From assembly GCA_016931515.1 (NCBI GenBank), contig JAFGEQ010000009.1, forward strand, positions 1-64,000: a DNA stretch of 64,000 bases. The letters run 5' to 3'. Below are positions 43,240 to 52,520 of the stretch, piece by piece. This DNA is from a candidate division CSSED10-310 bacterium (GTDB taxonomy: Bacteria; CSSED10-310). The notes beneath the pieces were generated by a model. It made no database searches. It was not told the DNA's origin and was given only the letters and a program-made list of their open reading frames with translations. Made by a program: the position numbers and the translations under genes. Every line of letters starts with the position of its first letter. Position 1 is the stretch's first letter.

Positions 43240-44055
43240 ATGCCAAGAAGAAAAATAATCCGAATCGATGAATCCCTTTGCAATGGCTGCGGACTGTGCA
43301 TCAATGCCTGTTCCGAAGGCGCTTTGAAACTGATTGACGGTAAAGCACGCCTCGTTCGCGATAATCTATGTGACGGGTTTGGTGATTGCCTCGGCGAGTG
43401 CCCGACTGGAGCGTTAACCATGGAAGAGCGTGAAGCCGACGATTTCGATCTCAGGGCAACGATCGAACACGTATCCTCGACACGCGGACAGGAAGGTGTT
43501 GACCGCCTGATGATCGCAGCGGATGATCACGGCCTGCACAACAGGGACCGGATGCCTTCCTCCCCGCAGACAGTGGGCACCAATCATTCCGGTGGATGCC
43601 CCGGATCACTCCAGACAACGATCAAACCGAATAAAAAACCCGCAGTTAAAATTCCCTCCAGCGGTCTTCCCGGAAAAATAATTGAATCAGATCTGTCGCA
43701 ATGGCCCGTTCAACTCCATCTCGTTCAACCGACCGCTCCATATTTCGATCATAAGGAACTGGTCGTACTCAGCACCTGCGCTCCAGTTGCCAGCGCAGAC
43801 ATCCACTGGCGGTTTCTCCGTGGCCGGTCAGTTGTCGTTGCCTGCCCGAAACTGGATCGAACGGAGGCTTACGTGGACAAGTTGGCAGACATTCTTTCAA
43901 ACCCGACAATCCCTGCAGTATTGATCGTCCGGATGACCGTACCCTGCTGTGGTGGTCTGACGCGATTCGTGGATCAGGCAATTTCTCAGACCGGACGAAA
44001 CGACTTGCGCCGGGACGAAATCCTGGTCGATACAAACGGCGTTGTAATCGGCTGA
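43240..44055 (+). CDS. Ferredoxin-domain protein regulated by a CRP/FNR protein
   Basis: The start at 43240 follows AAAGGAG; an ATG at 43222 has none. The N-terminal 65 residues are a 2[4Fe-4S] ferredoxin. The first motif CNGCGLCINAC is complete; the second is CDGFGDCLGEC, the variant form of this family. A Pro/Ser-rich linker is followed by a C-terminal domain (residues 165-260) with STCAPVAS, VVACPKLD and MTVPCCGGL, which keeps several Cys. I recall such proteins near hybrid-cluster-protein genes and CRP/FNR regulators. No hcp is seen here. A role in nitrosative or redox stress is inferred. Confidence 0.78.
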   Translation: MPRRKIIRIDESLCNGCGLCINACSEGALKLIDGKARLVRDNLCDGFGDCLGECPTGALTMEEREADDFDLRATIEHVSSTRGQEGVDRLMIAADDHGLHNRDRMPSSPQTVGTNHSGGCPGSLQTTIKPNKKPAVKIPSSGLPGKIIESDLSQWPVQLHLVQPTAPYFDHKELVVLSTCAPVASADIHWRFLRGRSVVVACPKLDRTEAYVDKLADILSNPTIPAVLIVRMTVPCCGGLTRFVDQAISQTGRNDLRRDEILVDTNGVVIG

Positions 44056-44071
44056 TACGGTTCGTCCGGCA

Positions 44072-44830
44072 TCACGCGCTTTGCGCCACATATATTTGCA
44101 TGGAGGATATTCCTGAGAACGGACTCATCAGGTAATCGCCGAAGATGGTGTCAATTTGAAACCCGTTGTAATGCAGCAGTGCCTGGAACTCCTGCGGATA
44201 AAACATCCTCATATTGTTTTCGACTTCGAGTTCATCCGGACAACCTGGGACTTTGTAATACCAACGAATATGATTAATCTGGGTCGCAGGGTCATAGATG
44301 TTGTTCTCTGTGATCACTATCTCGCCATTCTCCGGGTGCGGAAATCGACTGACCGGATATCGATGGGAAGGGTCCCTGTGCAGGTACCTGTGATTTGGAA
44401 CGAACATCGCGACAACAAAACGACCGGATGGGGTCAGATGCTGACGCACACTGGTAAAAAGACTCTCCAGCCCCCTTCGGTCATGGATGTGGCAGATTGA
44501 ATTAAAGGGGAAAAAAATGAGATTAAATTTACGATTGAGACGAAAAGAGCGTACATCCGCCAGATTCCAGTCAATATTGAGTTGCTGATCGGTTGATTTG
44601 GATCGTGCCAGGTTCAGCATGGATTTCGAGATATCAAGACCGGTGATTTTGAATCCCCGGGCGGCAAGATCCAGAGTAATGCGTCCCGTCCCGCAAGCGA
44701 GTTCGAGAATGGGATCGCCGGTTTCCGACGCAATCCGTCTGTAAAATTTCAGATCCTCAGTATAATTCATATGCTGAAGATCGTACCAGTCAGATCTTTC
44801 ATAAAGCGCTTCGAAATCCAGCCTCGTCAT
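44072..44830 (-). CDS. Class I SAM-dependent methyltransferase
   Basis: The 252-residue protein has the SAM loop LELACGTGRITLDLA near residue 43, the acidic strand end ITGLDISKSML, the strand FNLIFFPFNSICHI and LTPSGRFVVAMF. It fits the Methyltransf_25 group. AAGGAG precedes the ATG. It is convergent with the ferredoxin-domain gene and has no co-transcribed neighbour. The substrate is unknown. Confidence 0.88.
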   Translation of the reverse strand: MTRLDFEALYERSDWYDLQHMNYTEDLKFYRRIASETGDPILELACGTGRITLDLAARGFKITGLDISKSMLNLARSKSTDQQLNIDWNLADVRSFRLNRKFNLIFFPFNSICHIHDRRGLESLFTSVRQHLTPSGRFVVAMFVPNHRYLHRDPSHRYPVSRFPHPENGEIVITENNIYDPATQINHIRWYYKVPGCPDELEVENNMRMFYPQEFQALLHYNGFQIDTIFGDYLMSPFSGISSMQIYVAQSA

Positions 44831-44953
44831 TGATTTATCTCCTTATATCACAACAGTTGACCGATGATGTGCACTATGCCGATCCTGTCAGACCGTTTCC
44901 AGCGATGCTAAAATCCTGACAAATTGCTACTATACCATCAAGGAGTATGTCTC

Positions 44954-45724
44954 GTGAAAAAGGGATTTGTGTTACTTTTCATCCTGATATTGATCGGGGG
45001 TCTCTATCCGGTTCGGGTCTGTGGCGAAACGACTGTTTCCGTCCGGGATTGCGCCCGGCAAATCATCGAATTGGTTAACGTGGAACGCCGTCAATCCGGA
45101 CTGCCGCCGCTTGAAATGGACGAAGGTCTTGCACGAACAGCCTTTCAACATGCGGTGGATATGATCAACCGATCATATTTCGATCATATATCACCCGATG
45201 GCGAAACACCGGACCAACGCATCGCGCTTCATCATCGGGGAATACTGATCACAGCCACGGGAGAAAACATCTGGTTGAGAGAATGTTCGGAGGATGCTGT
45301 GTCAACCCGGGAACTTGCCCGGCGAATGGTTCACGACTGGATGGAAAGCCCGATGCATAAAGCCAATATCCTTTACGCAAGCTACAACATCCTGGGAGTC
45401 AGTGTAGTTATTGCCGGTGACAGAATCTATGGTGTTCAGCATTTCGCGGGTATTGCCGGACGGATTGTCCCGGAATTGCCGGCTATGATTCGCAGGGGCG
45501 ATACTCTCCGATTCGGTATCGATTCGCTGTCCAGAGATCTTGGATCACCAAAGAAATTTGATTTGTTAAATCCGGTATCGCTCCAGCCCGTTTCGGATCC
45601 CATCTATCTCAGATCCGGTCATTTGTCTTCGCCGGCAGGAACCTTCCGTTTGCGACTGTATTTTCTCTCGCCCAACGGATCGGACTGGCATGTATATCTC
45701 GGCCCTCTTATTCGCGTCCCGTAA
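44954..45724 (+). CDS. CAP/SCP-domain secreted protein (YkwD-like)
   Basis: The start is a GTG at 44954 after AAGGAG. A signal peptide (FVLLFILILIGG) is followed by a CAP domain at about residues 32-160: LVNVERRQSGLPPLEMDEGL, then HAVDMINRSYFDHISPDGETP, TATGENIW and HDWMESPMHKANIL. The histidine and glutamate positions of the family are present. The last 95 residues form a beta-rich C-terminal extension. Bacterial CAP proteins are extracytoplasmic, with no general function established. It is convergent with the cytochrome gene. Confidence 0.9.
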   Translation: MKKGFVLLFILILIGGLYPVRVCGETTVSVRDCARQIIELVNVERRQSGLPPLEMDEGLARTAFQHAVDMINRSYFDHISPDGETPDQRIALHHRGILITATGENIWLRECSEDAVSTRELARRMVHDWMESPMHKANILYASYNILGVSVVIAGDRIYGVQHFAGIAGRIVPELPAMIRRGDTLRFGIDSLSRDLGSPKKFDLLNPVSLQPVSDPIYLRSGHLSSPAGTFRLRLYFLSPNGSDWHVYLGPLIRVP

Positions 45725-45732
45725 CAGGAATC

Positions 45733-46077
45733 CTACTTTTCATGGCATTTTGCACAGAGAAATGATTTCCCCGGTTTATTCTTGGCATGGCATTTTCTGC
45801 AAACTTCATGAACATTATCCTGCTGGTTGTCCGGTGAGCCTTCCACAAAAGCAATTTCCGGATGACATGTTTCGCAGGAAGCCCCATATTCGTCCACGTG
45901 CTTCTTATGAGCGAACACTGTACGCGTCGGAACGCCCTCGCTTTTCTTCTCCGGCGTCGGAATGATAATGATATCCTTCTTCATTTCCGAAATCTGCGCT
46001 AAAGCAAAGCCTGTGCCCAGAAATACTGCCGCTATAAGGCATCGGGCGATCCACTTTTTCAACCGGTGTTCAAACAT
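45733..46077 (-). CDS. Triheme cytochrome c (c3/c7 type), exported
   Basis: Starting at ATG 46077 (GGAGGATGT upstream), the 114-residue protein has a signal peptide ending near ALA|QI. It contains three CxxCH motifs: CETCH, CRKCH and CAKCH. An upstream FAHKKH supplies axial His ligands. This matches small cytochrome c7-like proteins that carry electrons in the periplasm. It follows the two cytochrome c maturation genes on the same strand, with a 43-base gap, so it is probably their substrate and co-transcribed. Confidence 0.9.
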   Translation of the reverse strand: MFEHRLKKWIARCLIAAVFLGTGFALAQISEMKKDIIIIPTPEKKSEGVPTRTVFAHKKHVDEYGASCETCHPEIAFVEGSPDNQQDNVHEVCRKCHAKNKPGKSFLCAKCHEK

Positions 46078-46120
46078 ACATCCTCCACGAAGCTTACCCC
46101 GACAAGTGAAGTGTAACCGG

Positions 46121-46948
46121 TTACGCATAGCTGTGCAAGCCACTCATCACCGGCAGATAGTTAACTCCGAAAAATGTGAACAGGACCGCTAGAAATCCCA
46201 AAATGACAATGAAAGCAAGTTTCCGCCCACTCAGACCGTGAGTGATCCGGGCATGAAGGAAAACCGCGTAGACAAGCCATGTGATCAGTGACCATACTTC
46301 CTTGGGATCCCAACCCCAATAACGCCCCCATGATTGCTGTGCCCAGGCACTGCCGGAAAGAATACCCAGTGTCAGCAGAAAGAACCCGACCGAAACAATC
46401 CGGTACATGATCTGGTCTACTCGAATAATGTCCCGCGAATCCATCCTGGCTCGCGATGATCGAAAGATGAATTGAACAGCAATAAATGCACTGGCGGCAA
46501 ATGCGGCGTAAGCCAGAAAACATGTAACAACGTGGAACACCAGCCAATTGGAGCGCAACGCGGGCATCAGGGGATCAATTGCGTTCATTCCTTCTGAAAA
46601 CAAACCCGCAGAAGCCGTCAGGGCAGCCGCCAGGAATTGCATTGAAGCCGAAAACACAGGTCCCCGGATCCATTGCCTGACAAGCAGCCATCCGAGTGCC
46701 ATGCACCAGCCGAAAAAGATCAGGGATTCATACCGGTCAGTAACCGGAAAATATCCATACCCGAGTGAATAGGTCTTATACCATCGGAATCCGATCGCTG
46801 ACGAATGGAACAACCAGCCCATAACCAGAATCAAAGTGTTTAACCACAGACCGGTTGATTTTTTCAACACTATTCGAAACAGACTGTGCGCAAAAGCTGC
46901 CGTGTAGAGCGCCACCCCCGTGTTGACAAGGAGAGATTCATTCCACAT
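46121..46948 (-). CDS. ccsA: Cytochrome c maturation protein CcsA/ResC (system II heme handling)
   Basis: The start at 46948 follows GGAGGAG. The 275-residue protein has about eight membrane helices and the tryptophan-rich WWD loop WGRYWGWDPKEVWSLITW near residue 225. Conserved His residues for heme binding flank it (FHVV near residue 138 and HARITHG). CcsA brings heme to the outer face, where it is joined to apocytochrome c. Its start lies within the end of the ResB gene (11-base overlap). Together with ResB it forms the complete system II synthase pair. Confidence 0.92.
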   Translation of the reverse strand: MWNESLLVNTGVALYTAAFAHSLFRIVLKKSTGLWLNTLILVMGWLFHSSAIGFRWYKTYSLGYGYFPVTDRYESLIFFGWCMALGWLLVRQWIRGPVFSASMQFLAAALTASAGLFSEGMNAIDPLMPALRSNWLVFHVVTCFLAYAAFAASAFIAVQFIFRSSRARMDSRDIIRVDQIMYRIVSVGFFLLTLGILSGSAWAQQSWGRYWGWDPKEVWSLITWLVYAVFLHARITHGLSGRKLAFIVILGFLAVLFTFFGVNYLPVMSGLHSYA

Positions 46949-47945
46949 TGCGATCTCCTCCAAGCTTCCTTAGCGGAATCAGATAGAGCATCAGCCCGGT
47001 CACAAGACAAATCGCGCCCACTGCAACCCACCCGGTTCCGGGATCTCGCACGACTTCCAAACCCGTGTCGTATATCTGCTCGACTGATTCGAACCTGAGT
47101 GTCATATCTTTCCAGGTTCCTCCTGAATGCGAGTCGGGATGATTCAGGAATAACCAGTGTTCGCTGTAATCATCTCGGCTGTCCTGTAATGCGACCCGAA
47201 TGGCCGGATTCCTCGGATAGATTGAACGGGATCCGACAGATCCGTTCTTCCCAATGACAAAATCCGGTTCGTAGCGGAGAACAGCCATCGATAAAGTAAA
47301 TCCTTCCTCCCGGTCAATGATCACGGGAGAACCCGGAGCTTTCATTTGAATCAGTCTTTTGTCCTTGCCATCCTGTTTAATGCCAACTGTTACAGACTGG
47401 ACAGAATGTAACCTGTAGCTGGATTGGAAAATCCGGTATGGGACAATTTTCAACGGATGATTGACCGTAATCGAAGACCGCTTATCGGGTAGGCCGGCTT
47501 CTTTGACGATGATATCCGAAACAAAATCCGCCGGCATTCCGGATGGATGAATATCTAATCTGAACCGGTCAAGAATCAGCGTAAATCCCAATTTTTCAAT
47601 AGTACCCCGATGATTCTCAATGGTTTCTACAGCATCGCCCGGACCCAGCCAAATCAGGACTCTCAATCCGTACACAAGACTGATCAGTGATCCTGCAAGG
47701 ATAACGAGAATACCCAAATGAGTTAATAAATACCCGTTTGTTTTGAAGGAGAACCTGTATTTATTTGGTCTCAGGCGTTTTCCCGCACAGATAAGAATAT
47801 TAACGGCGAGCAGGCACAGAATGGCGAAATAACCGGGGTGATAATAAATATGCGAAAATGGGGACAGGGTTCCCCAAATAGATAGAATGGCAAGAATGCT
47901 CAGAAGGATCAAGGTCATACGAATAGAGCTTAAGAATCCAATCAT
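46938..47945 (-). CDS. resB: Cytochrome c biogenesis protein ResB/Ccs1
   Basis: The 335-residue protein has three N-terminal membrane helices (SSIRMTLILLSILAILSIWGT first), then a large periplasmic domain and one C-terminal helix (VGAICLVTGLMLYLI). GTLSPFSHIYYHPGYFAIL and THLGILVILAGS are typical of ResB. It works with CcsA to join heme to apocytochromes. No strong ribosome site is seen at the ATG. The gene is divergent from the epimerase gene. Confidence 0.88.
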   Translation of the reverse strand: MIGFLSSIRMTLILLSILAILSIWGTLSPFSHIYYHPGYFAILCLLAVNILICAGKRLRPNKYRFSFKTNGYLLTHLGILVILAGSLISLVYGLRVLIWLGPGDAVETIENHRGTIEKLGFTLILDRFRLDIHPSGMPADFVSDIIVKEAGLPDKRSSITVNHPLKIVPYRIFQSSYRLHSVQSVTVGIKQDGKDKRLIQMKAPGSPVIIDREEGFTLSMAVLRYEPDFVIGKNGSVGSRSIYPRNPAIRVALQDSRDDYSEHWLFLNHPDSHSGGTWKDMTLRFESVEQIYDTGLEVVRDPGTGWVAVGAICLVTGLMLYLIPLRKLGGDRNVE

Positions 47946-48100
47946 GATCGATATAACTCATTGCCGATTATCTTATCCGGTCTGGTGTGCGAGATATGAA
48001 TATTTTCCGTTCTTACGTGACCTTTGTGCCCCATCGTGGCACAATTGTCCCGAGATCTGTCAGGAATGTCAACGACCGGCAACCGGAGAAAGGGAAAACG

Positions 48101-49177
48101 ATGGCACAGAGGATACTCATCACTGGATGTAATGGATATATCGGATGCATGTTATCCAAAATTTTACAAGAACGCGGCCATTCTATCAGGGGTTTCGACA
48201 ATCGTTTATATCCTGAAAATTTTCATGTTCCTGGCTATGCGTATCTTTCGAAAGATATTGACTATATCCTGAAGGATGTTCGAGACATGACAATCAGTGA
48301 TTTTGAAGGTATCAACACGGTCGTCCACCTGGCGGGGTTATCGAACGATCCGCTTGGAGACCTGAATGATCGTGTTACCCGCGATATAAATGTATATGGA
48401 ACGGTGGAGATGGCCTCCCAGGCAAAAAAAGCCGGTGTAAAGAAACTCGTATTCTCATCATCCTGCTCCGTTTATGGATTCAGTCCGATGGATAATCCGG
48501 TGTTTTTTGAGGAACAATCCGCCAAAAACCCTGTGTCCACTTACGCAGAAACAAAACTGGTGTGCGAAGGTGCCCTTACCAACATGATCGACAACGATTT
48601 CTCAGTAGTAATCATGCGCAATGCAACCGTTTATGGCCCCTCGCCACGGATGCGTTTCGATCTTCTCATCAATGCGATGGTTTGTTCGGCCTTCTTCGAC
48701 AAAGAAATTGTTTTTTATTCAAATACGCAGGTTAAACGGCCGCTGATCAATATTGAAGACCTTTGTAATGTGTTCGTGTTTTTCGTTGAAAACGATGTCC
48801 CCTCGGAAATCTACAACATCGGTCGAACCATCGATAATTTTTCAATCTCCGATGTTGCGGTGCTTGTCTGCAAAGCATTCTATGAACGTTTCGGGAAGGA
48901 TATCCGCCTGAGGTATAAAATCGATGATGCCGATCCCCGATCGTATCTTGTCAGTTTCAAGAAACTGGAAACTCGTTTCGGGAACCTGATTAAGCAGAGT
49001 GTCTATGAGAACATCCTGGCTTTGATCGAGATTTTTTCAACCAACTTCACACCGGACCACAATCCGAGTTTAACGGACACATCATTTTACAGCATTCGCC
49101 ATTTATGCCGCCGTCTGGCGAATGGCGAACTGACACCGGATTTCAGGGTAATCCAAGCGACTGCCGAAAGGTCTTAA
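48101..49177 (+). CDS. NAD-dependent epimerase/dehydratase (extended SDR)
   Basis: The start is ATG 48101, with AAAGGG upstream. The 358-residue protein has ITGCNGYIGCML (NAD loop), VVHLAGLSNDPLG, SSSCSVYG and the catalytic YAETK. RNATVYGPSPRMRFDLLIN and RPLINIEDLCNVF complete the extended SDR pattern. This resembles nucleotide-sugar 4-epimerases and dehydratases that make surface sugars. It ends three bases before the apbE start, so the two are co-transcribed. Confidence 0.88.
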   Translation: MAQRILITGCNGYIGCMLSKILQERGHSIRGFDNRLYPENFHVPGYAYLSKDIDYILKDVRDMTISDFEGINTVVHLAGLSNDPLGDLNDRVTRDINVYGTVEMASQAKKAGVKKLVFSSSCSVYGFSPMDNPVFFEEQSAKNPVSTYAETKLVCEGALTNMIDNDFSVVIMRNATVYGPSPRMRFDLLINAMVCSAFFDKEIVFYSNTQVKRPLINIEDLCNVFVFFVENDVPSEIYNIGRTIDNFSISDVAVLVCKAFYERFGKDIRLRYKIDDADPRSYLVSFKKLETRFGNLIKQSVYENILALIEIFSTNFTPDHNPSLTDTSFYSIRHLCRRLANGELTPDFRVIQATAERS

Positions 49178-49180
49178 ATC

Positions 49181-50287
49181 ATGAACAATCCGTCTCCGGG
49201 TCCGGTGAGCCGGCTTGCCAGCGTTACCGTAATATTTCTTTTATGCCTCGTATCCATGACCGGGTGTCGTTCTGAACGTCTGTCCAGATCGTTTTATGCA
49301 ATGGGCGGCATCCCGGTGACCATAACGGTTACAGGGATGAGAGCGCCGTTGCTGCAGGAATTGACGGGCCGGGCACAGATATCTGTCGAGGAGTGGGAAT
49401 CGGAGTTATCGATGTACCGTCCCGGAAGTGCTGTCAATCAGCTGATGAAACAAAAAAATCGCCCTGTCACATTTTCTCCGAGAGGTTGGGAAGCGTTGTC
49501 AGCAGCAAGAAATGCTGAGCGTATAACGAACCATGCCTTTGATATCACGGTCGGCCCGATTATCAGGCTTTGGAAGAGCTCTGCCCGTGAAAACAGGATG
49601 CCGACCCCGGAACAGATCCGTGACGCTCTCAGGATATCCGGTTTTGAGCACCTCATTTTTAATGAGGAGCAACAGACTGTCACCGCCGGGGAATTCGCCG
49701 AAGACCCTGACGTGTCCGAGATCGATACCGATGACGTTATTATTGATGTTGGAGGTATCGCCAAGGGACTCTTTGCGGAATGGATATGCAAAGATATTCT
49801 GGCCGGCCTGCCCGCATCCGATGCGAAAGAGTTGCGAAAACTGACCGTGGATGTCGGGGGTGACGTTTACGTACACAGTTTTTCTGACAAGAATCCATGC
49901 GAGATTGGTATCCGGAATCCATTCAGCCCGAATCCATCTGATTTGTGGGGGAAAGTCGGGCTTTTGGAAGGCGCCATTGTAACATCGGGCACTTATGAAC
50001 GAGCTTTTGAAATCAACGGGCACCGTTATTGTCATATCGTGAACCCGCAGACAGGATATCCGGTCGAAACCAATCTCGTGAGCGTTACAATTATCGATCC
50101 ATCGGGAGCAATGGCGGATGCACTGGCAACATCCGTTTTCGTAATGGGTGAAAATAAAGCAAGAGAATTAATCGACTCACGATCCGGCACCGACATGCTC
50201 ATTATCCGTAACGATGGGTCGTATTATTGTTCTCCAGGTATCTGTGAAAGCCTGGAGATTTTTCAAATTGAACAAACTGCTCAGTGA
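49181..50287 (+). CDS. apbE: FAD:protein FMN transferase ApbE, lipoprotein
   Basis: The 368-residue product has a signal peptide with a lipobox ending in MTGC near residue 29. The ApbE motifs are FYAMGGIPVTITV, WESELSMYRPGSAVNQL, AFDITVGPIIRLW, IDVGGIAKGLFAEW and VDVGGDVYV, and near the end HIVNPQTGYPV and ADALATSVFVMG. The enzyme joins FMN to Thr/Ser of exported flavoproteins such as NqrC or RnfG. No such target is seen in the window. The last seven bases overlap the convergent OsmC gene. Confidence 0.95.
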   Translation: MNNPSPGPVSRLASVTVIFLLCLVSMTGCRSERLSRSFYAMGGIPVTITVTGMRAPLLQELTGRAQISVEEWESELSMYRPGSAVNQLMKQKNRPVTFSPRGWEALSAARNAERITNHAFDITVGPIIRLWKSSARENRMPTPEQIRDALRISGFEHLIFNEEQQTVTAGEFAEDPDVSEIDTDDVIIDVGGIAKGLFAEWICKDILAGLPASDAKELRKLTVDVGGDVYVHSFSDKNPCEIGIRNPFSPNPSDLWGKVGLLEGAIVTSGTYERAFEINGHRYCHIVNPQTGYPVETNLVSVTIIDPSGAMADALATSVFVMGENKARELIDSRSGTDMLIIRNDGSYYCSPGICESLEIFQIEQTAQ

Positions 50288-50715
50288 TTTTTCGATAAGA
50301 CGACCGAATTCCCGACGACGATATCTGTCGAAAACTGCGGTGGATTCTGAATGGTCCGGGTTACAGCGCACTGGTGCATTGCCATGATCACGGCATTGCG
50401 ATATTTGTCCGGGAACGTATCGGGGAGAGTCAGGGAAAACCTGATTTCCGCAAGAGCTTTTGTCTCCGGGTCGACCGAAGTATTCATTCTCAGATCGATG
50501 CCGTCAAGCGGTATTTTCCGGGCTTCGAGGAAACGCAGCAGGAACCAGCCTGCACATGTAGCGATTGCAGACAGGAACACGGTGAACGGTGCCGGAGCAG
50601 AGTTTCCGCCACCATAGGATAAGGGTTGGTCTGTACAGACTGTAAACCCATTAAATTCCGCATTGACTTTGTGACCGATCGCCGGTTCTTCGGGAAAAGT
50701 GACCCTGAATTCCAT
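50281..50715 (-). CDS. OsmC family protein
   Basis: The 144-residue protein shows the OsmC pattern: APAPFTVFLSAIATCAGWFLLRFLE with the peroxidatic-type first Cys, and HQCAVTRTI with the second. These two Cys reduce organic peroxides in OsmC/Ohr proteins. Domain length and YhfA-like sequence fit a small cytoplasmic dimer. GGAGG precedes the ATG. Confidence 0.92.
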   Translation of the reverse strand: MEFRVTFPEEPAIGHKVNAEFNGFTVCTDQPLSYGGGNSAPAPFTVFLSAIATCAGWFLLRFLEARKIPLDGIDLRMNTSVDPETKALAEIRFSLTLPDTFPDKYRNAVIMAMHQCAVTRTIQNPPQFSTDIVVGNSVVLSKNH

Positions 50716-50796
50716 TCTACACCTCCTTCAAAAAATCATGTTTCCTTTGAAACGTCCTATGAGATGTACCGGATGGTGTTTCGTTACACAATAGCG

Positions 50797-52506
50797 TTAT
50801 CCGGATCGGTTTAGAATGCTGCGGAGCAGATCGAGATCGAGTTCGAAAGCGGCAGACGGCATTCCGATGCTGTAGTTTTCGAGTACCTCCGGGTGGAGTT
50901 CTCCAATCCAGCCGAGCGACTCGTCCGAGACGGTGATCCGTGCGGCTCGACCTGGCAGAAAAACCGGGGTATCTTCCTGGATCAACCTGGATGAAAGTCC
51001 AAGACTGAACAGCAGGGATTCCAGGCAGGAGTGGATGTGTGAAAACTCGGCTTCCCTGTCGGCGATCAAGACAGCAATCCTTAGCCGTGTCCGGCATCCG
51101 GTTGGCGATGATTCATCCCGTACTGTCACTTCACCTGTTTCAAATATGCGATGTGGATAAGGGGCTTGCGATGAATCGCGTTCCACCCGGAGCAGTGATG
51201 GCAGAATCCTGTCACGAAGAGCTGCGAACTTGATATTCATCGGGTTGATAATCTCAACGATCGGCCTGTCCGGTTCCCGGACCATAACCGCAAACTCCTC
51301 ACGATTACACAGTATATTTGAGATGACCTCCTCATACCCGAAAGCTAGGATAATATCCCGGATGCGATCTTCAAACGTAACCGCCGGATCGATTTTGCCG
51401 ACAGTGAAATAACCGGGCATCTCAGGAGTAAACGCACTGTATCCGAGTTGAATGGCGACATCTTCGAGAATATCCACCGGATGAAGCAGGTCCTGTCTCC
51501 ATATCGGCACAGCAACCGCGAGTTCGTCTTTCTCTTGATCAATTTTTTCGATCCGGTATCCGTATGTTTTGAGCAATTCAGCCATTTTATCCAGAGTCAC
51601 ATCGATTCCAAGCCACTGTTTGAGCATGGCGGAGCTGACGGTGTTACGGAGTCTGTAATCCACCGGCATCACAACATCACGTCCAAGCGGTGTATCGATC
51701 TTGTAATGAACCTTCACAGCCTCCACCTTGCCGCCACGGTCCGTCATGTCGGCAGCAAAGATGTTCAGAGCGAGAATCAAATGCATGAAATTGGTACCGG
51801 TTGCTTCAATGAACAGGTTTCTCAACCCGATCTTTACCTCCCCTGATGCACGGGAGTTGATGATCGGCGGGAAAGACATGACACTTCCGGCGCTATCCAC
51901 CAGGATCGGAACCAGTGTCTGATCCTTGAGAATGGGTGCGTATTCTATCCCCTTGGCATGTTTCTGAAGGATTTCGTCCGGTGTCATCGGAACATCCCAA
52001 TCCAAGGGAACGAACGAGAGTTCGGAACGGCCGATCGCTTTGTAATGAACGGGAAAGGTCATCTGATCCAGATCGTAGATCCCAATCGATAACGTTTTCC
52101 GGTATCGACCCAGATTATTGGCCAGTTTCTCCTGTGTCTGGATCATCCCGATTAAAAAATCATCGGTTATCTCGACGTTCCTGACAATAATAGCCCCGGC
52201 ATAGGGCCTGTAATCCAATCGCTCATCCACAATCATGTCCCCGGTCACAGGCATATCCGCATGGCACAGTTGAAAAGCAGCCGGTTGCTGCCCCAGGCAA
52301 ATGCCCAATTGCCGGGCGATTCCTTCAATTGTCCACAAGTCAGGACGGTTGGTATCCAGGAGTTCTATCTTCAGCTCGTCTGTCGCAGACTCGTACCCTT
52401 TGATTTCACCCTTTATCAGAGAAATGTGCTGCTCCAGGGTCTCGGGGGACAATACCTGCCCGACCAGCTGGTTCAAATCTTTCAGTTTACATGTAATCGT
52501 CGGCAT
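50797..52506 (-). CDS. pheT: Phenylalanyl-tRNA synthetase beta subunit, archaeal/eukaryal type
   Basis: The 569-residue protein lacks the N-terminal tRNA-binding and C-terminal anticodon domains that make the usual bacterial PheT about 800 residues. Its motifs ELLDTNRPDLWTIEGIARQL, VHYKIDTPLGRDVVMPVDYRLR, and DILEDVAIQLGY (B5 and core) are of the archaeal/eukaryal type. It is not catalytic itself but forms the tetramer with PheS. It lies 14 bases after pheS on the same strand. Confidence 0.93.
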   Translation of the reverse strand: MPTITCKLKDLNQLVGQVLSPETLEQHISLIKGEIKGYESATDELKIELLDTNRPDLWTIEGIARQLGICLGQQPAAFQLCHADMPVTGDMIVDERLDYRPYAGAIIVRNVEITDDFLIGMIQTQEKLANNLGRYRKTLSIGIYDLDQMTFPVHYKAIGRSELSFVPLDWDVPMTPDEILQKHAKGIEYAPILKDQTLVPILVDSAGSVMSFPPIINSRASGEVKIGLRNLFIEATGTNFMHLILALNIFAADMTDRGGKVEAVKVHYKIDTPLGRDVVMPVDYRLRNTVSSAMLKQWLGIDVTLDKMAELLKTYGYRIEKIDQEKDELAVAVPIWRQDLLHPVDILEDVAIQLGYSAFTPEMPGYFTVGKIDPAVTFEDRIRDIILAFGYEEVISNILCNREEFAVMVREPDRPIVEIINPMNIKFAALRDRILPSLLRVERDSSQAPYPHRIFETGEVTVRDESSPTGCRTRLRIAVLIADREAEFSHIHSCLESLLFSLGLSSRLIQEDTPVFLPGRAARITVSDESLGWIGELHPEVLENYSIGMPSAAFELDLDLLRSILNRSG

Positions 52507-52520
52507 GTCTGTTTCCCCCT

